Below are positions 35,184-44,921 of a stretch of 64,000 bases of DNA, one piece after another. Position numbers and translations under genes: made by a program. The notes under the pieces are model-generated. The model was not told the origin of the DNA and searched no databases. It saw only the letters and a list, made by a program, of their open reading frames with translations. Source of the stretch: Paenibacillus nasutitermitis (GTDB lineage Bacteria > Bacillota > Bacilli > Paenibacillales > Paenibacillaceae); contig NZ_BMHP01000002.1 of NCBI RefSeq assembly GCF_014641075.1, positions 806,001-870,000 of the forward strand, given 5' to 3'. Position 1 is the first letter of the stretch. The number at the start of each line of letters is the position of its first letter.

Positions 35184-35702
35184 TTAATTGGTCGACAACG
35201 TGTAAGTAATAATGAACGAACCGTCCCCATATTTATAGAAATCATAATAATTAAAAGTCTTCGAAGAATTCTTGTCCGCATAAAATACTTCCCATACGGG
35301 CGCTCCGTCCAGCATCCCGAGCTTGATATGGTAGAGGTCGGCTGCGGGGGATTTTTTCCGGAACTTCGATTTGATTTCCGACTCCGTCACACCATTTTTG
35401 GCTTTGAGCTTGAGCGGCTCCTTCACCATCCATACATAAGCGTCGTCGCCATCTTGATCCTTGCCTTCCACAATCCAAACAGGCTCATCCCACACAAATC
35501 GATGTGATTTCGTCGCTTCCTTTAACCCGCCTGTTTGGACGGCCAAAACTTCTGCGCTGTGTTCTTCCTTCCAGAGCGTGGACTGTACGGACCGGTAATA
35601 AAGATTAAGCCCAATCAGAATCAACATGACGACAATGGCCCCAAGCAATAACCACATCGTTCGGGTCATGGCAGACGGCCGCCGTTGACGATTCCTGCGC
35701 AT
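35184..35702 (-). CDS. ypmB: DUF5590 (YpmB-type) membrane protein
   Basis: The 172-residue protein has a basic N-terminus (MRRNRQRR), one membrane helix (about 15-36) and an extracellular domain with WDEPVWIVEGKDQDGDDAYVW and DLYHIKLGMLDGAPVWEVFY, typical of YpmB/DUF5590 proteins. In B. subtilis ypmB follows dinG-ypmA. The start overlaps the mtaD stop by one base (TAATG). Function unknown. Confidence 0.83.
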   Translation of the reverse strand: MRRNRQRRPSAMTRTMWLLLGAIVVMLILIGLNLYYRSVQSTLWKEEHSAEVLAVQTGGLKEATKSHRFVWDEPVWIVEGKDQDGDDAYVWMVKEPLKLKAKNGVTESEIKSKFRKKSPAADLYHIKLGMLDGAPVWEVFYADKNSSKTFNYYDFYKYGDGSFIITYTLSTN

Positions 35703-37003
35703 TATCGCTCAAGCAGCCTTTCAAAGCATTGCTGGGCTTCTGCACGTATTTTGGCCTCGTCCAGCAACAGGCACTCGCCACCGGAAACGACCTGCCTCCC
35801 GTTAATCCAGACATGCTTCACATCACGCCCTGATCCGGCATAGACCAGATGCGAAACCATCTCAGTCTGCGGATAAAAATGCGGCTGCTCCGTGTCGATT
35901 GCGATAAAATCGGCTTTTTTGCCAACCTCAAGCGACCCCAATTGTGTCTCCTGCCAGACCGTTCTGGCCCCGTTCAAGGTTCCCAGCTTTAATGCTTCAT
36001 AGGCGGGAACTACGGTAGGATCGCCGGTTATTCCTTTATGGATCAAAGCTGCCAATCTGATCTCGTCAAACAGATCTAAATTATTATTGCTTGCCGCGCT
36101 GTCCGTTCCAAGCGATACGGTAACTCCGGCCCGGATCAAATCGGGAACCCGGGCGATGCCGCTGGCCAGCTTCAGATTGCTTGCCGGATTATGGGACACG
36201 CCGACATTTTTTTCTGCCAGCAGCGCAATTTCCTCGTCATGGAGATGAACAGCATGGGCAACGAAAGAAGGACGAGAGAAGAAACCGAGCTTGTCCAGAT
36301 GCTCCACAGGCCGGCAGCCGTAATCGTTCACATTCTGCTGCACCTCGGCAGCCGTCTCCGACATATGGGTATGTAACGGAACGTTTAATTCATGAGCCGC
36401 TTCAATGATACGTTCGATATAATCAGGGGGACAAGTGTAGGGAGCATGCGGGGACATCATCGTCGTTATACGTCCATCCGCCTTGCCGTTCCAGTCTCTT
36501 GCGAAGCTTTTGGCCTCCTCAAGCTTGGCCGTCTGTACATCGGACGGGCACAAACCGATTACACCGCGTGTCAGAACACCCCGGATGCCGGATTGCTCTA
36601 CAACCTCTGCTACGATATTCATCCTGTCATACATATCCACAAAGGTCGTCGTGCCGGATTTCAACATTTCAATAACCGCCAGAGATGTGCCCCAACGGGT
36701 GTCCGCATCGATATATTTCCCCTCCATCGGCCACATCTTCTGCTCCAGCCATACCTGAAGATTCTGATCGTCCGAGTATCCGCGGAGCAGCGACATGGCC
36801 GCATGGCCGTGCGTATTGATCAAGCCCGGCATGAAGAGAAGCCCCCGGCCGTCCAGACGCTCGGCACCTTCAGGCAAGGGATTTGGCGGCTCTTCGTCCA
36901 AATAGATTATCCGGTCATTCTCCACCACCATATGTCCCTTGATTACGGGAGCCTTCTCATTCATGGTCACAAAGGTTCCATTTTCAATCCACAAGCGGTT
37001 CAT
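35702..37003 (-). CDS. mtaD: 5-methylthioadenosine/S-adenosylhomocysteine deaminase
   Basis: The 433-residue amidohydrolase has metal motifs THGHAA, HAPYTC, PLHTHMSET, AHAVHL and GTDSAASNN, the MtaD/SsnA-type pattern. It likely deaminates methylthioadenosine, S-adenosylhomocysteine or adenosine in purine/methionine salvage. ATG 37003 follows GAGGGGGAC; a longer frame with 37 more codons overlaps rex and lacks a site. It overlaps the end of rex by 20 bases. Confidence 0.88.
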   Translation of the reverse strand: MNRLWIENGTFVTMNEKAPVIKGHMVVENDRIIYLDEEPPNPLPEGAERLDGRGLLFMPGLINTHGHAAMSLLRGYSDDQNLQVWLEQKMWPMEGKYIDADTRWGTSLAVIEMLKSGTTTFVDMYDRMNIVAEVVEQSGIRGVLTRGVIGLCPSDVQTAKLEEAKSFARDWNGKADGRITTMMSPHAPYTCPPDYIERIIEAAHELNVPLHTHMSETAAEVQQNVNDYGCRPVEHLDKLGFFSRPSFVAHAVHLHDEEIALLAEKNVGVSHNPASNLKLASGIARVPDLIRAGVTVSLGTDSAASNNNLDLFDEIRLAALIHKGITGDPTVVPAYEALKLGTLNGARTVWQETQLGSLEVGKKADFIAIDTEQPHFYPQTEMVSHLVYAGSGRDVKHVWINGRQVVSGGECLLLDEAKIRAEAQQCFERLLER

Positions 37004-37634
37004 CCGTTTCGTCCCCCTCTTTTTCCAAATAATATGCCAAGCTGAGCAGCTCGGTCGTAAAATCCGCATAATGGATCCTGACATGCTCCGGAACCCGAAG
37101 AATCGTGGGGGCAAAATTCAGTATCCCTTCCACTCCCGCTTCAACAAATCCATCGGCGACATTCTGCGCTTCGACTGCTGGCACGGTAATGATGCCAATC
37201 CGGATATTGCGGGCAGCCACGATGTCCTTCAACTGATCCATCGGCATAACAACCAGGCTGTTGATGGCGGCTCCGATCATAGCCGGATTGGCATCGAATA
37301 CAGCGGTTATTTTCATATTGTCCTTTAAATACGTATTGTAATTGCACAATGCCCGCCCCAAGTTGCCTGCGCCGACGAGGCCTACGTTCAACCCCTGGTC
37401 AAGCTTGAGAATCTGCCGGATCTTCTCGATCAGATAGGACACGTCGTACCCGATGCCTTTGCGTCCGAATTCGCCAAAGTAGGCAAGATCCTTACGGATT
37501 TGGGCAGGGTTGAGATCCAGTTTATTGCCAAGCTCCTGCGAGGATACGGTTTGAACATCCCTCTTGCTCAAGTCGCTGAGCACCTGCAGGTAAACCGGAA
37601 GTCTGCGGACGACTGCTTCGGATATTTTTTTCAT
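36984..37634 (-). CDS. rex: Redox-sensing transcriptional repressor Rex
   Basis: Rex senses the NADH/NAD ratio and represses fermentation and anaerobic genes. The 216-residue protein has an N-terminal winged helix (QELGNKLDLNPAQIRKDLAYFGEFGRKGIGY) and a Rossmann domain with GLVGAGNLG (85-93). ATG 37634 follows GGGGTGGAGCA and overlaps the dinG stop (ATGA). Rex usually sits near groES; here it lies in the dinG-rex-mtaD-ypmB operon, about 3 kb from ackA and the acyl-CoA dehydrogenase. I found no clear TTGTGAA-type Rex site nearby. Confidence 0.93.
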   Translation of the reverse strand: MKKISEAVVRRLPVYLQVLSDLSKRDVQTVSSQELGNKLDLNPAQIRKDLAYFGEFGRKGIGYDVSYLIEKIRQILKLDQGLNVGLVGAGNLGRALCNYNTYLKDNMKITAVFDANPAMIGAAINSLVVMPMDQLKDIVAARNIRIGIITVPAVEAQNVADGFVEAGVEGILNFAPTILRVPEHVRIHYADFTTELLSLAYYLEKEGDETDEPLVD

Positions 37635-40540
37635 TGCTCCACCCCTTCTTGACCTGTGGACAACCATTCCCCGATGCGCGGAACGATCTGCTCCAAATGC
37701 ATATGCTCAATCTTCGGTCCAGGAAGCGAGTAAAGGAAATACTTGCCATAGTAGGTATCAATCACGCGCGTATCATAGATAAGTACAATACCCCGATCCC
37801 GGTTCGTGCGGACAAGCCGTCCGAAACCCTGCTTGAAACGGATGACGGCCTGCGGGATAGACAACTTCATAAACGGATTCTGCTTCTGCTCCTGCAGCAT
37901 TTCCGACTTGGCCTCCACAAGCGGATGATTAGGAGGCTGAAAAGGCAGCCGCACAATCGCCAGGCAGGTCAGCGCATCGCCAGGGATATCGACCCCTTCC
38001 CAGAAGCTGCTGGTTCCCAGGAGAACGGATGCCGCCTGCTGCTGGAAGCGGCGGGTCAGCTTGCTGCGGTTGCCGCTGTCGATCCCCTGTCCAAGCAGTT
38101 GTATGCCGCTCGGGGCCAGAACTTCTTTCAGCGGATCATAAACTTGACGCAGCATCCGGTAAGATGTGAACAGCACCAGCATTCTTCCTTTGGTCTGAAT
38201 AGCGGCCTCGCCCAAAGACTTAACCAGCATTTCATTAAACAGCGGATCGCCCGCTGCTCCCTTAAGCACAGGGAAATTCCGCGGAATAATGACTAGCGCC
38301 TGATCCCTGTAATTGAACGGGGAAGGGAGCTGGACGGTCTTCAGCTTGCCGCTTTGTTCATCCTGTTCCAGACCCAGCTGCTCGCAGGCATATTGAAAGG
38401 ACTTCTGTACGGATAAAGTGGCGGAGGTAAGCACAACGCTTCGTTTCGTATCGAAAAAATAATTCCGCAGCTGCTCGCTGACATTGGCGGGGACCGCATA
38501 CAGATGAATGGATTTGGCCCGGTAATTATTATTGGCTTCGATCCAGTAAACCATTTCTTTCTTGTCGGCCTTCATAAACTGGCGGAGGTCATCCCGGGCT
38601 CTGGCCAAATCCTTGACCGTCCCGCTCAAATCGGTCACAAGCGCGGCGATTCCCGGGTCGTCCAACTCCTCCTTCACCTCAGCGAACAGCTTATCCAGCG
38701 GCCGGATGATCTGGCTTAAATAACCGTGGACGATTTCTTCTACAGCCTGGGCTTCAGACCATTGAGCAGGCATTTGGCTCCTGCGCAGCCGCAGTACCAG
38801 TTGGTTGGCATCACCGGCGGCGGCGGCTTCCTGAACCGCGGGATATCCCTGCCTGCCGCTTGCGGCGGTTCCTCCCAGGAACGTGAACAGCATATCAAAC
38901 AAACGGTCCCATTCATCGCGCAGTTCTCCGAAGACCGGTACGACCTCGTCGATCTGCTCTCTCCACTTTGCCGCCTTTTCCAAGTCCTCATGAGACAACC
39001 GGTGCTTCAACAGAATAAGCTGGCCGTTGCGCGCATCCTTGCAAAGTCTGCCTACCGGATGGTGAACCGTATGATAGGACACCTGGGTGCCCAAATGCTT
39101 GCCCGCCACATCTTCCAGATGATGCGCTTCATCAACGATTAAATGATCATAACCCGGCAGCAGCCTGTGATCGGCGCGGATATCGGTAAACAGCATGGAG
39201 TGATTGGTAATCACCACATCCGCAATATTGGCTTCCTGTTTAGCCCGGTGATAATAACAGCGCTTGAACCAGGGGCAGCTGCGGTTGAGACAGGAATCGG
39301 CGTCACTTGCCACCGTGCTCCAGAATTCACTGCCCCTGTTGCCAAAGTTAAGCTCCTCCTGGTCGCCATGCTCGGTTTCACTCAGCCATACTACCATCTG
39401 TGCAGCCGTGATCCGGTCTTCGTTGCGGGAGGCGAAGTCCTGCGCCCCTACTTTTGCTTCATATTTACGAAGGCAAAGATAGTTGCCGCGCCCCTTGAAA
39501 ACAGCCGCCCTGAAAGGATACGGCATAACGGATTGCAAAAGCGGCAGATCGCGCTGACGGAGCTGCTCCTGCAGATTAATGGTATGCGTACTGACGACTA
39601 TCCGCTTTCCCTGCTGGACACCATAATATAAAGCCGGGATCAAATAACCCAGCGATTTCCCCGTGCCCGTCCCTGCTTCAATCATCAGATGATGGTCGTG
39701 TTCAAAGGCGTCGATCACTTCCTGAAACATCATGTTCTGAGGCTCGCGCTCCTCGTAACCGGGATTAAGCGCGCGGATTCCATCTTTTATATGCTTCAGA
39801 AAGTCATCGAACGACCATTCATGAACAGACTCCGCTTCGCCTTCACCGCTTCTAGCCGGCTGCTCCTCCGTCCAATCGCCCGCTTTCATGGCAAATTGGC
39901 GAAAGTAGGTATAGGCATCAAGATCAATAGAGCTTTGGTTTTCCTTGAGGGTGACCATCTGCCCGATGAACCAGGCCATATCGTCGATATCGTCATTAAA
40001 CAAGCTGACCAGCCGCTCCAGCGTCATCAGAGGCAGCTGTTCTAGCTTGCGGTAGCATTCAATAAACAGCTCAGCCGTAGCCATCGCGTCACTGTCCGCA
40101 CGATGGTGCTGGTCATGATCAATCCCGAATAATTCCGTAACCGCTCCCAGTTGATAAGTTGTCAATGTGGGATACAGCACACGCAACAAATCAATCGTAT
40201 CGAGCCGGCGTCCGGCAAATTGCATATAGCCGCTGCGGTCGAGCGCCGAGTTGAGAAACCCGGCGTCGAAACCGACATTGTGCGCGACCAGTACCGCATC
40301 GTCCAGCAGGGGGATGAGCTCCAGAAGCACATCCTCCACAGAAGGCGCGTCTTGAACCATAGATTCGTCTATCCCGGTTAATTGTGTAATAAAAGACGGG
40401 ATTGCAATGCTTGGCTTGACGAAAGTATTATAAGATCGGGATATTTCCATGGATTCATTAAGAATAACAAGTCCAACCTGTATAATTTCATCGCCGGCAC
40501 TATGTCCGGTTGTTTCCAAATCGAGTACCGCATAATTCAT
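37631..40540 (-). CDS. dinG: DinG-family helicase with N-terminal DEDDh exonuclease domain
   Basis: The 969-residue protein joins a DEDDh 3'-5' exonuclease (DLETTG with D7 and E9; D92 in HNVGFD; H146-D151 HxAxxD) to an XPD-like superfamily 2 domain with Walker A AGTGTGKS (289-296), VDEAHH and GFGRLVRTNRDRG. In Bacillus-type DinG the exonuclease domain is typical. Cysteines in CLNRSC and CYYH may hold an iron-sulfur cluster, but whether all four ligands exist is uncertain. First gene of the dinG-rex-mtaD-ypmB operon. Confidence 0.92.
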   Translation of the reverse strand: MNYAVLDLETTGHSAGDEIIQVGLVILNESMEISRSYNTFVKPSIAIPSFITQLTGIDESMVQDAPSVEDVLLELIPLLDDAVLVAHNVGFDAGFLNSALDRSGYMQFAGRRLDTIDLLRVLYPTLTTYQLGAVTELFGIDHDQHHRADSDAMATAELFIECYRKLEQLPLMTLERLVSLFNDDIDDMAWFIGQMVTLKENQSSIDLDAYTYFRQFAMKAGDWTEEQPARSGEGEAESVHEWSFDDFLKHIKDGIRALNPGYEEREPQNMMFQEVIDAFEHDHHLMIEAGTGTGKSLGYLIPALYYGVQQGKRIVVSTHTINLQEQLRQRDLPLLQSVMPYPFRAAVFKGRGNYLCLRKYEAKVGAQDFASRNEDRITAAQMVVWLSETEHGDQEELNFGNRGSEFWSTVASDADSCLNRSCPWFKRCYYHRAKQEANIADVVITNHSMLFTDIRADHRLLPGYDHLIVDEAHHLEDVAGKHLGTQVSYHTVHHPVGRLCKDARNGQLILLKHRLSHEDLEKAAKWREQIDEVVPVFGELRDEWDRLFDMLFTFLGGTAASGRQGYPAVQEAAAAGDANQLVLRLRRSQMPAQWSEAQAVEEIVHGYLSQIIRPLDKLFAEVKEELDDPGIAALVTDLSGTVKDLARARDDLRQFMKADKKEMVYWIEANNNYRAKSIHLYAVPANVSEQLRNYFFDTKRSVVLTSATLSVQKSFQYACEQLGLEQDEQSGKLKTVQLPSPFNYRDQALVIIPRNFPVLKGAAGDPLFNEMLVKSLGEAAIQTKGRMLVLFTSYRMLRQVYDPLKEVLAPSGIQLLGQGIDSGNRSKLTRRFQQQAASVLLGTSSFWEGVDIPGDALTCLAIVRLPFQPPNHPLVEAKSEMLQEQKQNPFMKLSIPQAVIRFKQGFGRLVRTNRDRGIVLIYDTRVIDTYYGKYFLYSLPGPKIEHMHLEQIVPRIGEWLSTGQEGVEQ

Positions 40541-40566
40541 CCGGCTATGACGTCCTTTCGCAAAAA

Positions 40567-41343
40567 CTAAAGCTGCCCGCTCCCAAAATACAATGACAAA
40601 TGGCCGTTTGTATGCTGCTGGCAGGACTTGATATTGGAGACGGGATCGGGAAAATCGGGGTCGGATTCATGAGCTCTTGCAAAATAACGCTCGGCCTGCT
40701 CCAAATTCAACCTGATCGCCTGGATGCATCCCAGCGCGTTAAGACCCAGAGCCCGCCATTTGGCATTGTCAGTCACCTCGATAAGGAGTTGAAAATGACG
40801 CTGGGCTTCCTGCCATTCCTGAAGATGCATCAGGGACATAGCCAGAAACAATTTGGCTTCGTTATATTCCGGTGCGTGAAGCAGAGCCTCCATAAAACAC
40901 GCAGCAGCTTCCTTAAACATAAACAGCTTGAAATAGCCCTGGCCTTTGATGAAGGCTTCGCAGGAAGCCGTCTGATCGGGATCGTCCGCTGACAACGGAG
41001 ACTCAGGTTCAGCATGGACGGCTTTGCCCGGCGCTAGATGCTGCACAAGCATATATTTCTCGGCTTCCGCCAGGCATTCCAGCTCTGCCTGCGTTGGGAC
41101 GGCAGCACTTGCCCCTGTAGCTGCTGGAACTTGCAGCTGCCCGGACTGCATGTCACGGAAATCAGCCATTTTTTCTTCAAACTGCAGCCAGTGTTCGATG
41201 AAGCTGTCACTGAACTGCTTGAGAACAGCAAGCTTTTCATCCAAAAGTTGTTTCTGCTCGGCATCCGCATAAGGATAATGAATAATAATATCGTCCAGCG
41301 TTTCATGCAGTGTTCCAAATACCTGATTAATCATCGCCTGCAT
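40567..41343 (-). CDS. Tetratricopeptide repeat protein
   Basis: The 258-residue protein has an N-terminal helical region (residues 1-70, MQAMINQVFGTLHETLDDI), a Pro/Ala linker and three TPR-like repeats (EAEKYMLVQH, EAAACFMEALLHAPEYNEAKLFLAMSLMHL, EQAERYFARAHESDPDFPDP). ATG 41343 with GAAGGTGGG is preferred over an ATG 21 codons upstream. It lies between panD and dinG; B. subtilis has no direct counterpart there. Function unknown, probably protein binding. Confidence 0.75.
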   Translation of the reverse strand: MQAMINQVFGTLHETLDDIIIHYPYADAEQKQLLDEKLAVLKQFSDSFIEHWLQFEEKMADFRDMQSGQLQVPAATGASAAVPTQAELECLAEAEKYMLVQHLAPGKAVHAEPESPLSADDPDQTASCEAFIKGQGYFKLFMFKEAAACFMEALLHAPEYNEAKLFLAMSLMHLQEWQEAQRHFQLLIEVTDNAKWRALGLNALGCIQAIRLNLEQAERYFARAHESDPDFPDPVSNIKSCQQHTNGHLSLYFGSGQL

Positions 41344-41463
41344 CCCACCTTCACTTGATATCGTGAATTTGTTATGCTCATTCTTTGCCCTGGCCATTGT
41401 TTTCATACCCCATTCCAGAGGTTACACTGGCTTGGCATTGGATGTGCGCGGGAACTGGCGGAG

Positions 41464-41847
41464 TTACAATATTGTGGCGTGAATTTCTTCCGTCATTGTT
41501 TGCACGGGACGATTGTCCGCATCGACAATGACTACCTTGGGTTTATAAGCCTTCGCTTCTTCTTCACTCATCATAGCATAACAAATAATAATGACGTTAT
41601 CACCTGGCTGCACAAGCCTTGCGGCTGCACCGTTCAAGCAAATGACGCCGGAGCCTCTTGGTCCCGGTATCACATAGGTTTCCAGCCGCGCCCCGTTATT
41701 ATTATTGACGATTTGAACCTTCTCATTAGCCCAAATATCGGTCAGCTCCATTAAATCCTCATCAATGGTAATACTTCCCACATAATTCAGATTGGCTTCC
41801 GTAACAGTTGCCCGGTGAATTTTTGATTTCATCATCGTTCTAAACAT
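41464..41847 (-). CDS. panD: Aspartate 1-decarboxylase (pyruvoyl proenzyme)
   Basis: PanD makes beta-alanine from aspartate for pantothenate. The 127-residue proenzyme starts [20 protein letters not shown] and has the self-cleavage site G24-S25 in NYVGSITID, producing the pyruvoyl group. [13 protein letters not shown] and [11 protein letters not shown] are conserved. ATG 41847 is preceded by GGAGGTG. It overlaps panC by eight bases. Confidence 0.96.
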   Translation of the reverse strand: MFRTMMKSKIHRATVTEANLNYVGSITIDEDLMELTDIWANEKVQIVNNNNGARLETYVIPGPRGSGVICLNGAAARLVQPGDNVIIICYAMMSEEEAKAYKPKVVIVDADNRPVQTMTEEIHATIL

Positions 41848-42733
41848 GCGGTGCACACCTCCACTTCTGTTCCACAATTCGGTTATCGATCAAGCGCGTA
41901 TCTCCGAACCTGACGGCTATCGCAATGATGAGCGGTTGGGTACTCGCTGCAAGCTCCATGTCATCCGGCAGATCTGTCAGGTCCGGATAGTGGAGCAGCT
42001 CGGCATAATCAATATCAGCCAGCGGCGCCTGTCCGATATAGGAACTGAGCCGTTCCTTGAACAACGGAGCGGTCATCCCGGGCTCCTTAGCCCATTGTTC
42101 CGCCTGCTCAAGCGCCGAATTCAAGATGATGGCCTGGCGCCGCTCTTCTTCATTCAGAAACACATTGCGCGAGCTCATAGCAAGTCCATCGGATTCGCGC
42201 AGAGTAGGACAGCGTATTATTTCAACGGAAAAATCCAGGTCGGACACCATCCGCTCCACAACCGCCACCTGCTGGGCATCCTTCATCCCAAAGTATGCCC
42301 GATCCGGCTGAATCAGATGAAACAGCTTGCTTACAACCGTTCCCACCCCGTCAAAATGTCCCGGTCTGGAAGCGCCGCAAAGACGTTCCGTCACTTCGCT
42401 GAGCAATACTCTCGTGAGCGGTTTCGTCGGATACATCTCACTCACATCCGGCATAAACAGCACATCGATTCCGTTGTTTTCCGCAAGTGCCGCATCGCGC
42501 TGCTTATCCCGGGGATAGCGGTCAAAATCTTCATTGGGACCGAATTGCAGCGGATTGACAAAAACCGACAGAACGGTAAAATCACATTCTTCTTTGGCGC
42601 GCTTCATCAGGCTGGCATGACCTTCATGCAGGAAACCCATCGTCGGTACAAGTCCGACCCTGCTCCCCGGAAACCCTTCCTTATATAGAGCCAACTGTTC
42701 TTTAAGCTGTTGTTTGGTTGTGCATACGATCAC
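41840..42733 (-). CDS. panC: Pantoate-beta-alanine ligase
   Basis: PanC joins pantoate and beta-alanine with ATP to form pantothenate. The 297-residue protein has [11 protein letters not shown] (HIGH-type motif), [22 protein letters not shown] and the KMSKS-like MSSRNVFL. I chose GTG 42733, with AAGGAG ten bases upstream inside panB; upstream ATGs would need longer, atypical N-termini. It overlaps the panB end by 32 bases. Confidence 0.93.
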   Translation of the reverse strand: MIVCTTKQQLKEQLALYKEGFPGSRVGLVPTMGFLHEGHASLMKRAKEECDFTVLSVFVNPLQFGPNEDFDRYPRDKQRDAALAENNGIDVLFMPDVSEMYPTKPLTRVLLSEVTERLCGASRPGHFDGVGTVVSKLFHLIQPDRAYFGMKDAQQVAVVERMVSDLDFSVEIIRCPTLRESDGLAMSSRNVFLNEEERRQAIILNSALEQAEQWAKEPGMTAPLFKERLSSYIGQAPLADIDYAELLHYPDLTDLPDDMELAASTQPLIIAIAVRFGDTRLIDNRIVEQKWRCAPHV

Positions 42734-43619
42734 GGGAAACCGTCTCCTTCTCATCGGCTGATTGTGCCTCGGACGTATCGTTTCCGTATACATGTTTCAG
42801 CGGTTCAAGCTCGGATTCGAAAGCATGCTCCTGCTGGGGGAATGCGCGGGATTTTACATCCGCTACATACTCACCAATCGCATTTCGCACGGTTGCTCCC
42901 AGATCCGCATAGGTTTTGACAAAACGTTTCTGCCGGTAAGGGGACGCATACTGCAGGATATCGTGGTAAACCAGTACCTGTCCGTCACAGCCCCGGCCCG
43001 CGCCAATTCCGATCGTAGGGATCGTCAAAGACTTGGAAATGGCTTCCGCCAGTTGTTCCGTCACAAGCTCCACTACGATGGCAAACGCCCCGGCAGCCTC
43101 CAGCGCTTTCGCGTCATCGATCAACTGCTGCGCTTCCTTTGGCAGCTTGCCTTGTACTTTGTAGCCTCCAAGCTGATGGACCGACTGCGGCGTCAGGCCT
43201 ATATGCCCCATAACCGGAATTCCAGCCCGGACGCAAGCGGCAATCTCTCCGGCAATATCGGCCCCACCCTCCATCTTGACGGCGTGGGCATGACCCTCCT
43301 GCATCAATCTGGCGGCATTGCGCAAAGTTGTTTCGTTCCCTAGCCGGTAGGTCATGAACGGTAAATCGGTCACAATAAAAGTATGCTGCGCACCACGGGC
43401 AGCAGCCCTGGAATGGTACACCATATCATCAAGGGTAACAGGTATGGTCGAATCATAGCCAAGCACGACATTGCCGAGGGAATCCCCAACAAGAATCACG
43501 TCGATTCCTGCTTCCTCGGCCAGCCTGGCGGATGGATAATCATAGGCAGTCAGCACTGAAATTGGCTCGCCGCTTTGCTTCATTTTTTTCAACTTGGTAA
43601 TAGTCAACGGTTGTTTCAT
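42702..43619 (-). CDS. panB: 3-methyl-2-oxobutanoate hydroxymethyltransferase
   Basis: PanB adds a hydroxymethyl group to ketoisovalerate, the first committed step of pantothenate synthesis. The 305-residue protein has TAYDYPSARLAEEAGID, VGDSLGNVVLGYDSTIPV, MGHIGLTPQS and IGIGAGRGCDGQVLV. It carries about 25 extra C-terminal residues ([15 protein letters not shown] region) beyond the usual end, lying over the start of panC. ATG 43619 follows AAAGGAGGAAG. It is preceded by a 260-base leader with a terminator. Confidence 0.95.
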   Translation of the reverse strand: MKQPLTITKLKKMKQSGEPISVLTAYDYPSARLAEEAGIDVILVGDSLGNVVLGYDSTIPVTLDDMVYHSRAAARGAQHTFIVTDLPFMTYRLGNETTLRNAARLMQEGHAHAVKMEGGADIAGEIAACVRAGIPVMGHIGLTPQSVHQLGGYKVQGKLPKEAQQLIDDAKALEAAGAFAIVVELVTEQLAEAISKSLTIPTIGIGAGRGCDGQVLVYHDILQYASPYRQKRFVKTYADLGATVRNAIGEYVADVKSRAFPQQEHAFESELEPLKHVYGNDTSEAQSADEKETVSRDRMHNQTTA

Positions 43620-43880
43620 GAGCTTTCTTCCTCCTTTGAGGTAAATGGATTGTAAATGCAAAAAAACCTTTCAGCTGCCGCTAAAAAGGTCCCATCCAAA
43701 AAGGAACGTCCTGATTGCCACCAGCGGCTTCCTTCTGTCTCGGTCCCTAACGGCTCAGAGCAGAGTACGCACAGCTATGCAAAAGACATCAAACAACCAG
43801 TATGATTGCCGAAAACGGATTTCTGTCGGTGCGGTTCTTTCACTTGCAGATACCGCCCTGAAATCTGTCTTGATGAATAA
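43620..43880 (-). promoter_or_regulatory. Long structured leader of panBCD
   Basis: The panB transcript has about 260 untranslated bases with several hairpins (CAGAT/ATCTG; GCGGT/ACCGC; GTTCC/GGGAC) and three GACAGA words. Near its end GCCGCT can pair with AGCGGC, which is part of the terminator below. A conserved pan RNA motif is known upstream of panB in Firmicutes; I cannot confirm that this leader matches it. Confidence 0.5.
43660..43692 (-). terminator. Attenuator terminator before panB
   Basis: On the minus strand ACCTTT(TT)AGC-ggca-GCT(G)AAAGGT is followed by seven T, 40 bases before panB. Its AGCGGC also pairs with upstream GCCGCT, so antitermination is possible. This points to transcriptional control of panBCD. 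Confidence 0.65.
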
Positions 43881-43884
43881 TTCG

Positions 43885-43913
43885 AGTATAGCAAAAAAAC
43901 GTCTTCCCGTCTA
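43885..43913 (-). promoter_or_regulatory. Promoter of panBCD
   Basis: TATACT (43890-43885) and TAGACG (43913-43908) are separated by 17 bases on the minus strand. The -35 overlaps the birA stop codon. The -10 is good, the -35 moderate. Confidence 0.55.
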
Positions 43914-44900
43914 TGCGCCACCATCACCTGCCGGCAACTTGATATCTGCCGAGAATACCGGGATAATTTCCCCGCCTGCAAGCTTGACGAGGAGAGCTCC
44001 GCGGTCATCCAGGCCGACCGGCGTTCCTTCCACAACCCCGGATGGGGTAACCAGTCTTGCCTGTTTATGCAGCGTAATCGACCGTGCCTCCCATAAGCTG
44101 CGTATTGGTGCGAAGCCTTCCTTGTGATAGAGGGTATAGAGCTGCTGGAACTGGGATATAAAAGCGGCTATTACCTCTGAGCGTTCAAGCGGCCGCCCAA
44201 GCGCGATCCGAAGAGATGTAGCGGCCTCCAGCAGCTCAGGCGGATAATCCGTCTCCTCCAGATTGACACTGATTCCGATACCCGCCACTACATAACGAAG
44301 CCGCTCGTCCTCGGCAGTCGATTCCAGCAGAATGCCGCTGATTTTTTTACCGCCAATAAGCAGATCATTGGGCCATTTGATTCCAATATCCAGCGGTGCG
44401 ATTGCCATAAGCGCCCGGCTCAGCGCAACTGCCGCAAGGAGGGTAAGCTGCGGCGCAAACTGCAGTGGTATTTCCGGACGGAGCACCATGCTCATCCATA
44501 CTCCTTTACCTGGAGGGGAAACCCAATGACGGCCCATACGGCCTCTTCCTTTTGTTTGCTGCTCCGCTATGACAAGCGTTCCTTCAGGCGCACCTTCCTC
44601 AGCCATTCGCTGGGCAATGTTCTGAGTGGAATCTACGGCATCGAGCAGCTTAATAGAAGGGACGAATGAGGATTCCTTCAATTTCTCCATCAGATCAGGC
44701 ATGGTCAGCCTGGACGGTTTACCCAGCAGCCTGTAACCCATTCTGCGAGAAGCTTCAATTCGGTATCCCATGCCTTCCAGCTTCTTGATATGCTTCCACA
44801 CCGCGGTGCGGCTTATGTTTAATTCCCGGCTGAGCACCTCGCCGGATAGATAACGTCCTTCCTCCTGCAGTTCCAACAAAGCGATAATCCGAGTGTCCAT
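43911..44900 (-). CDS. birA: Bifunctional biotin-protein ligase / biotin operon repressor
   Basis: BirA activates biotin and attaches it to carboxylases, and represses biotin genes. The 329-residue protein has an N-terminal helix-turn-helix (SGEVLSRELNISRTAVWKHIKKLE), so it is the bifunctional type. The ligase core has GRGRMGRHW, KWPNDLLI and GIGISVNL. ATG 44900 follows TTAGGAGC. cca-birA-pan order matches B. subtilis. Confidence 0.95.
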   Translation of the reverse strand: MDTRIIALLELQEEGRYLSGEVLSRELNISRTAVWKHIKKLEGMGYRIEASRRMGYRLLGKPSRLTMPDLMEKLKESSFVPSIKLLDAVDSTQNIAQRMAEEGAPEGTLVIAEQQTKGRGRMGRHWVSPPGKGVWMSMVLRPEIPLQFAPQLTLLAAVALSRALMAIAPLDIGIKWPNDLLIGGKKISGILLESTAEDERLRYVVAGIGISVNLEETDYPPELLEAATSLRIALGRPLERSEVIAAFISQFQQLYTLYHKEGFAPIRSLWEARSITLHKQARLVTPSGVVEGTPVGLDDRGALLVKLAGGEIIPVFSADIKLPAGDGGA

Positions 44901-44921
44901 ACCTGCTCCTAACCGGTTTTG

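Noticed and set aside
43620..43880. T-box leader upstream of panB
   Set aside because: GGTGG and a GGACG-like word occur, but the T-box sequence AGGGTGGTACCGCG and a specifier loop are not there.
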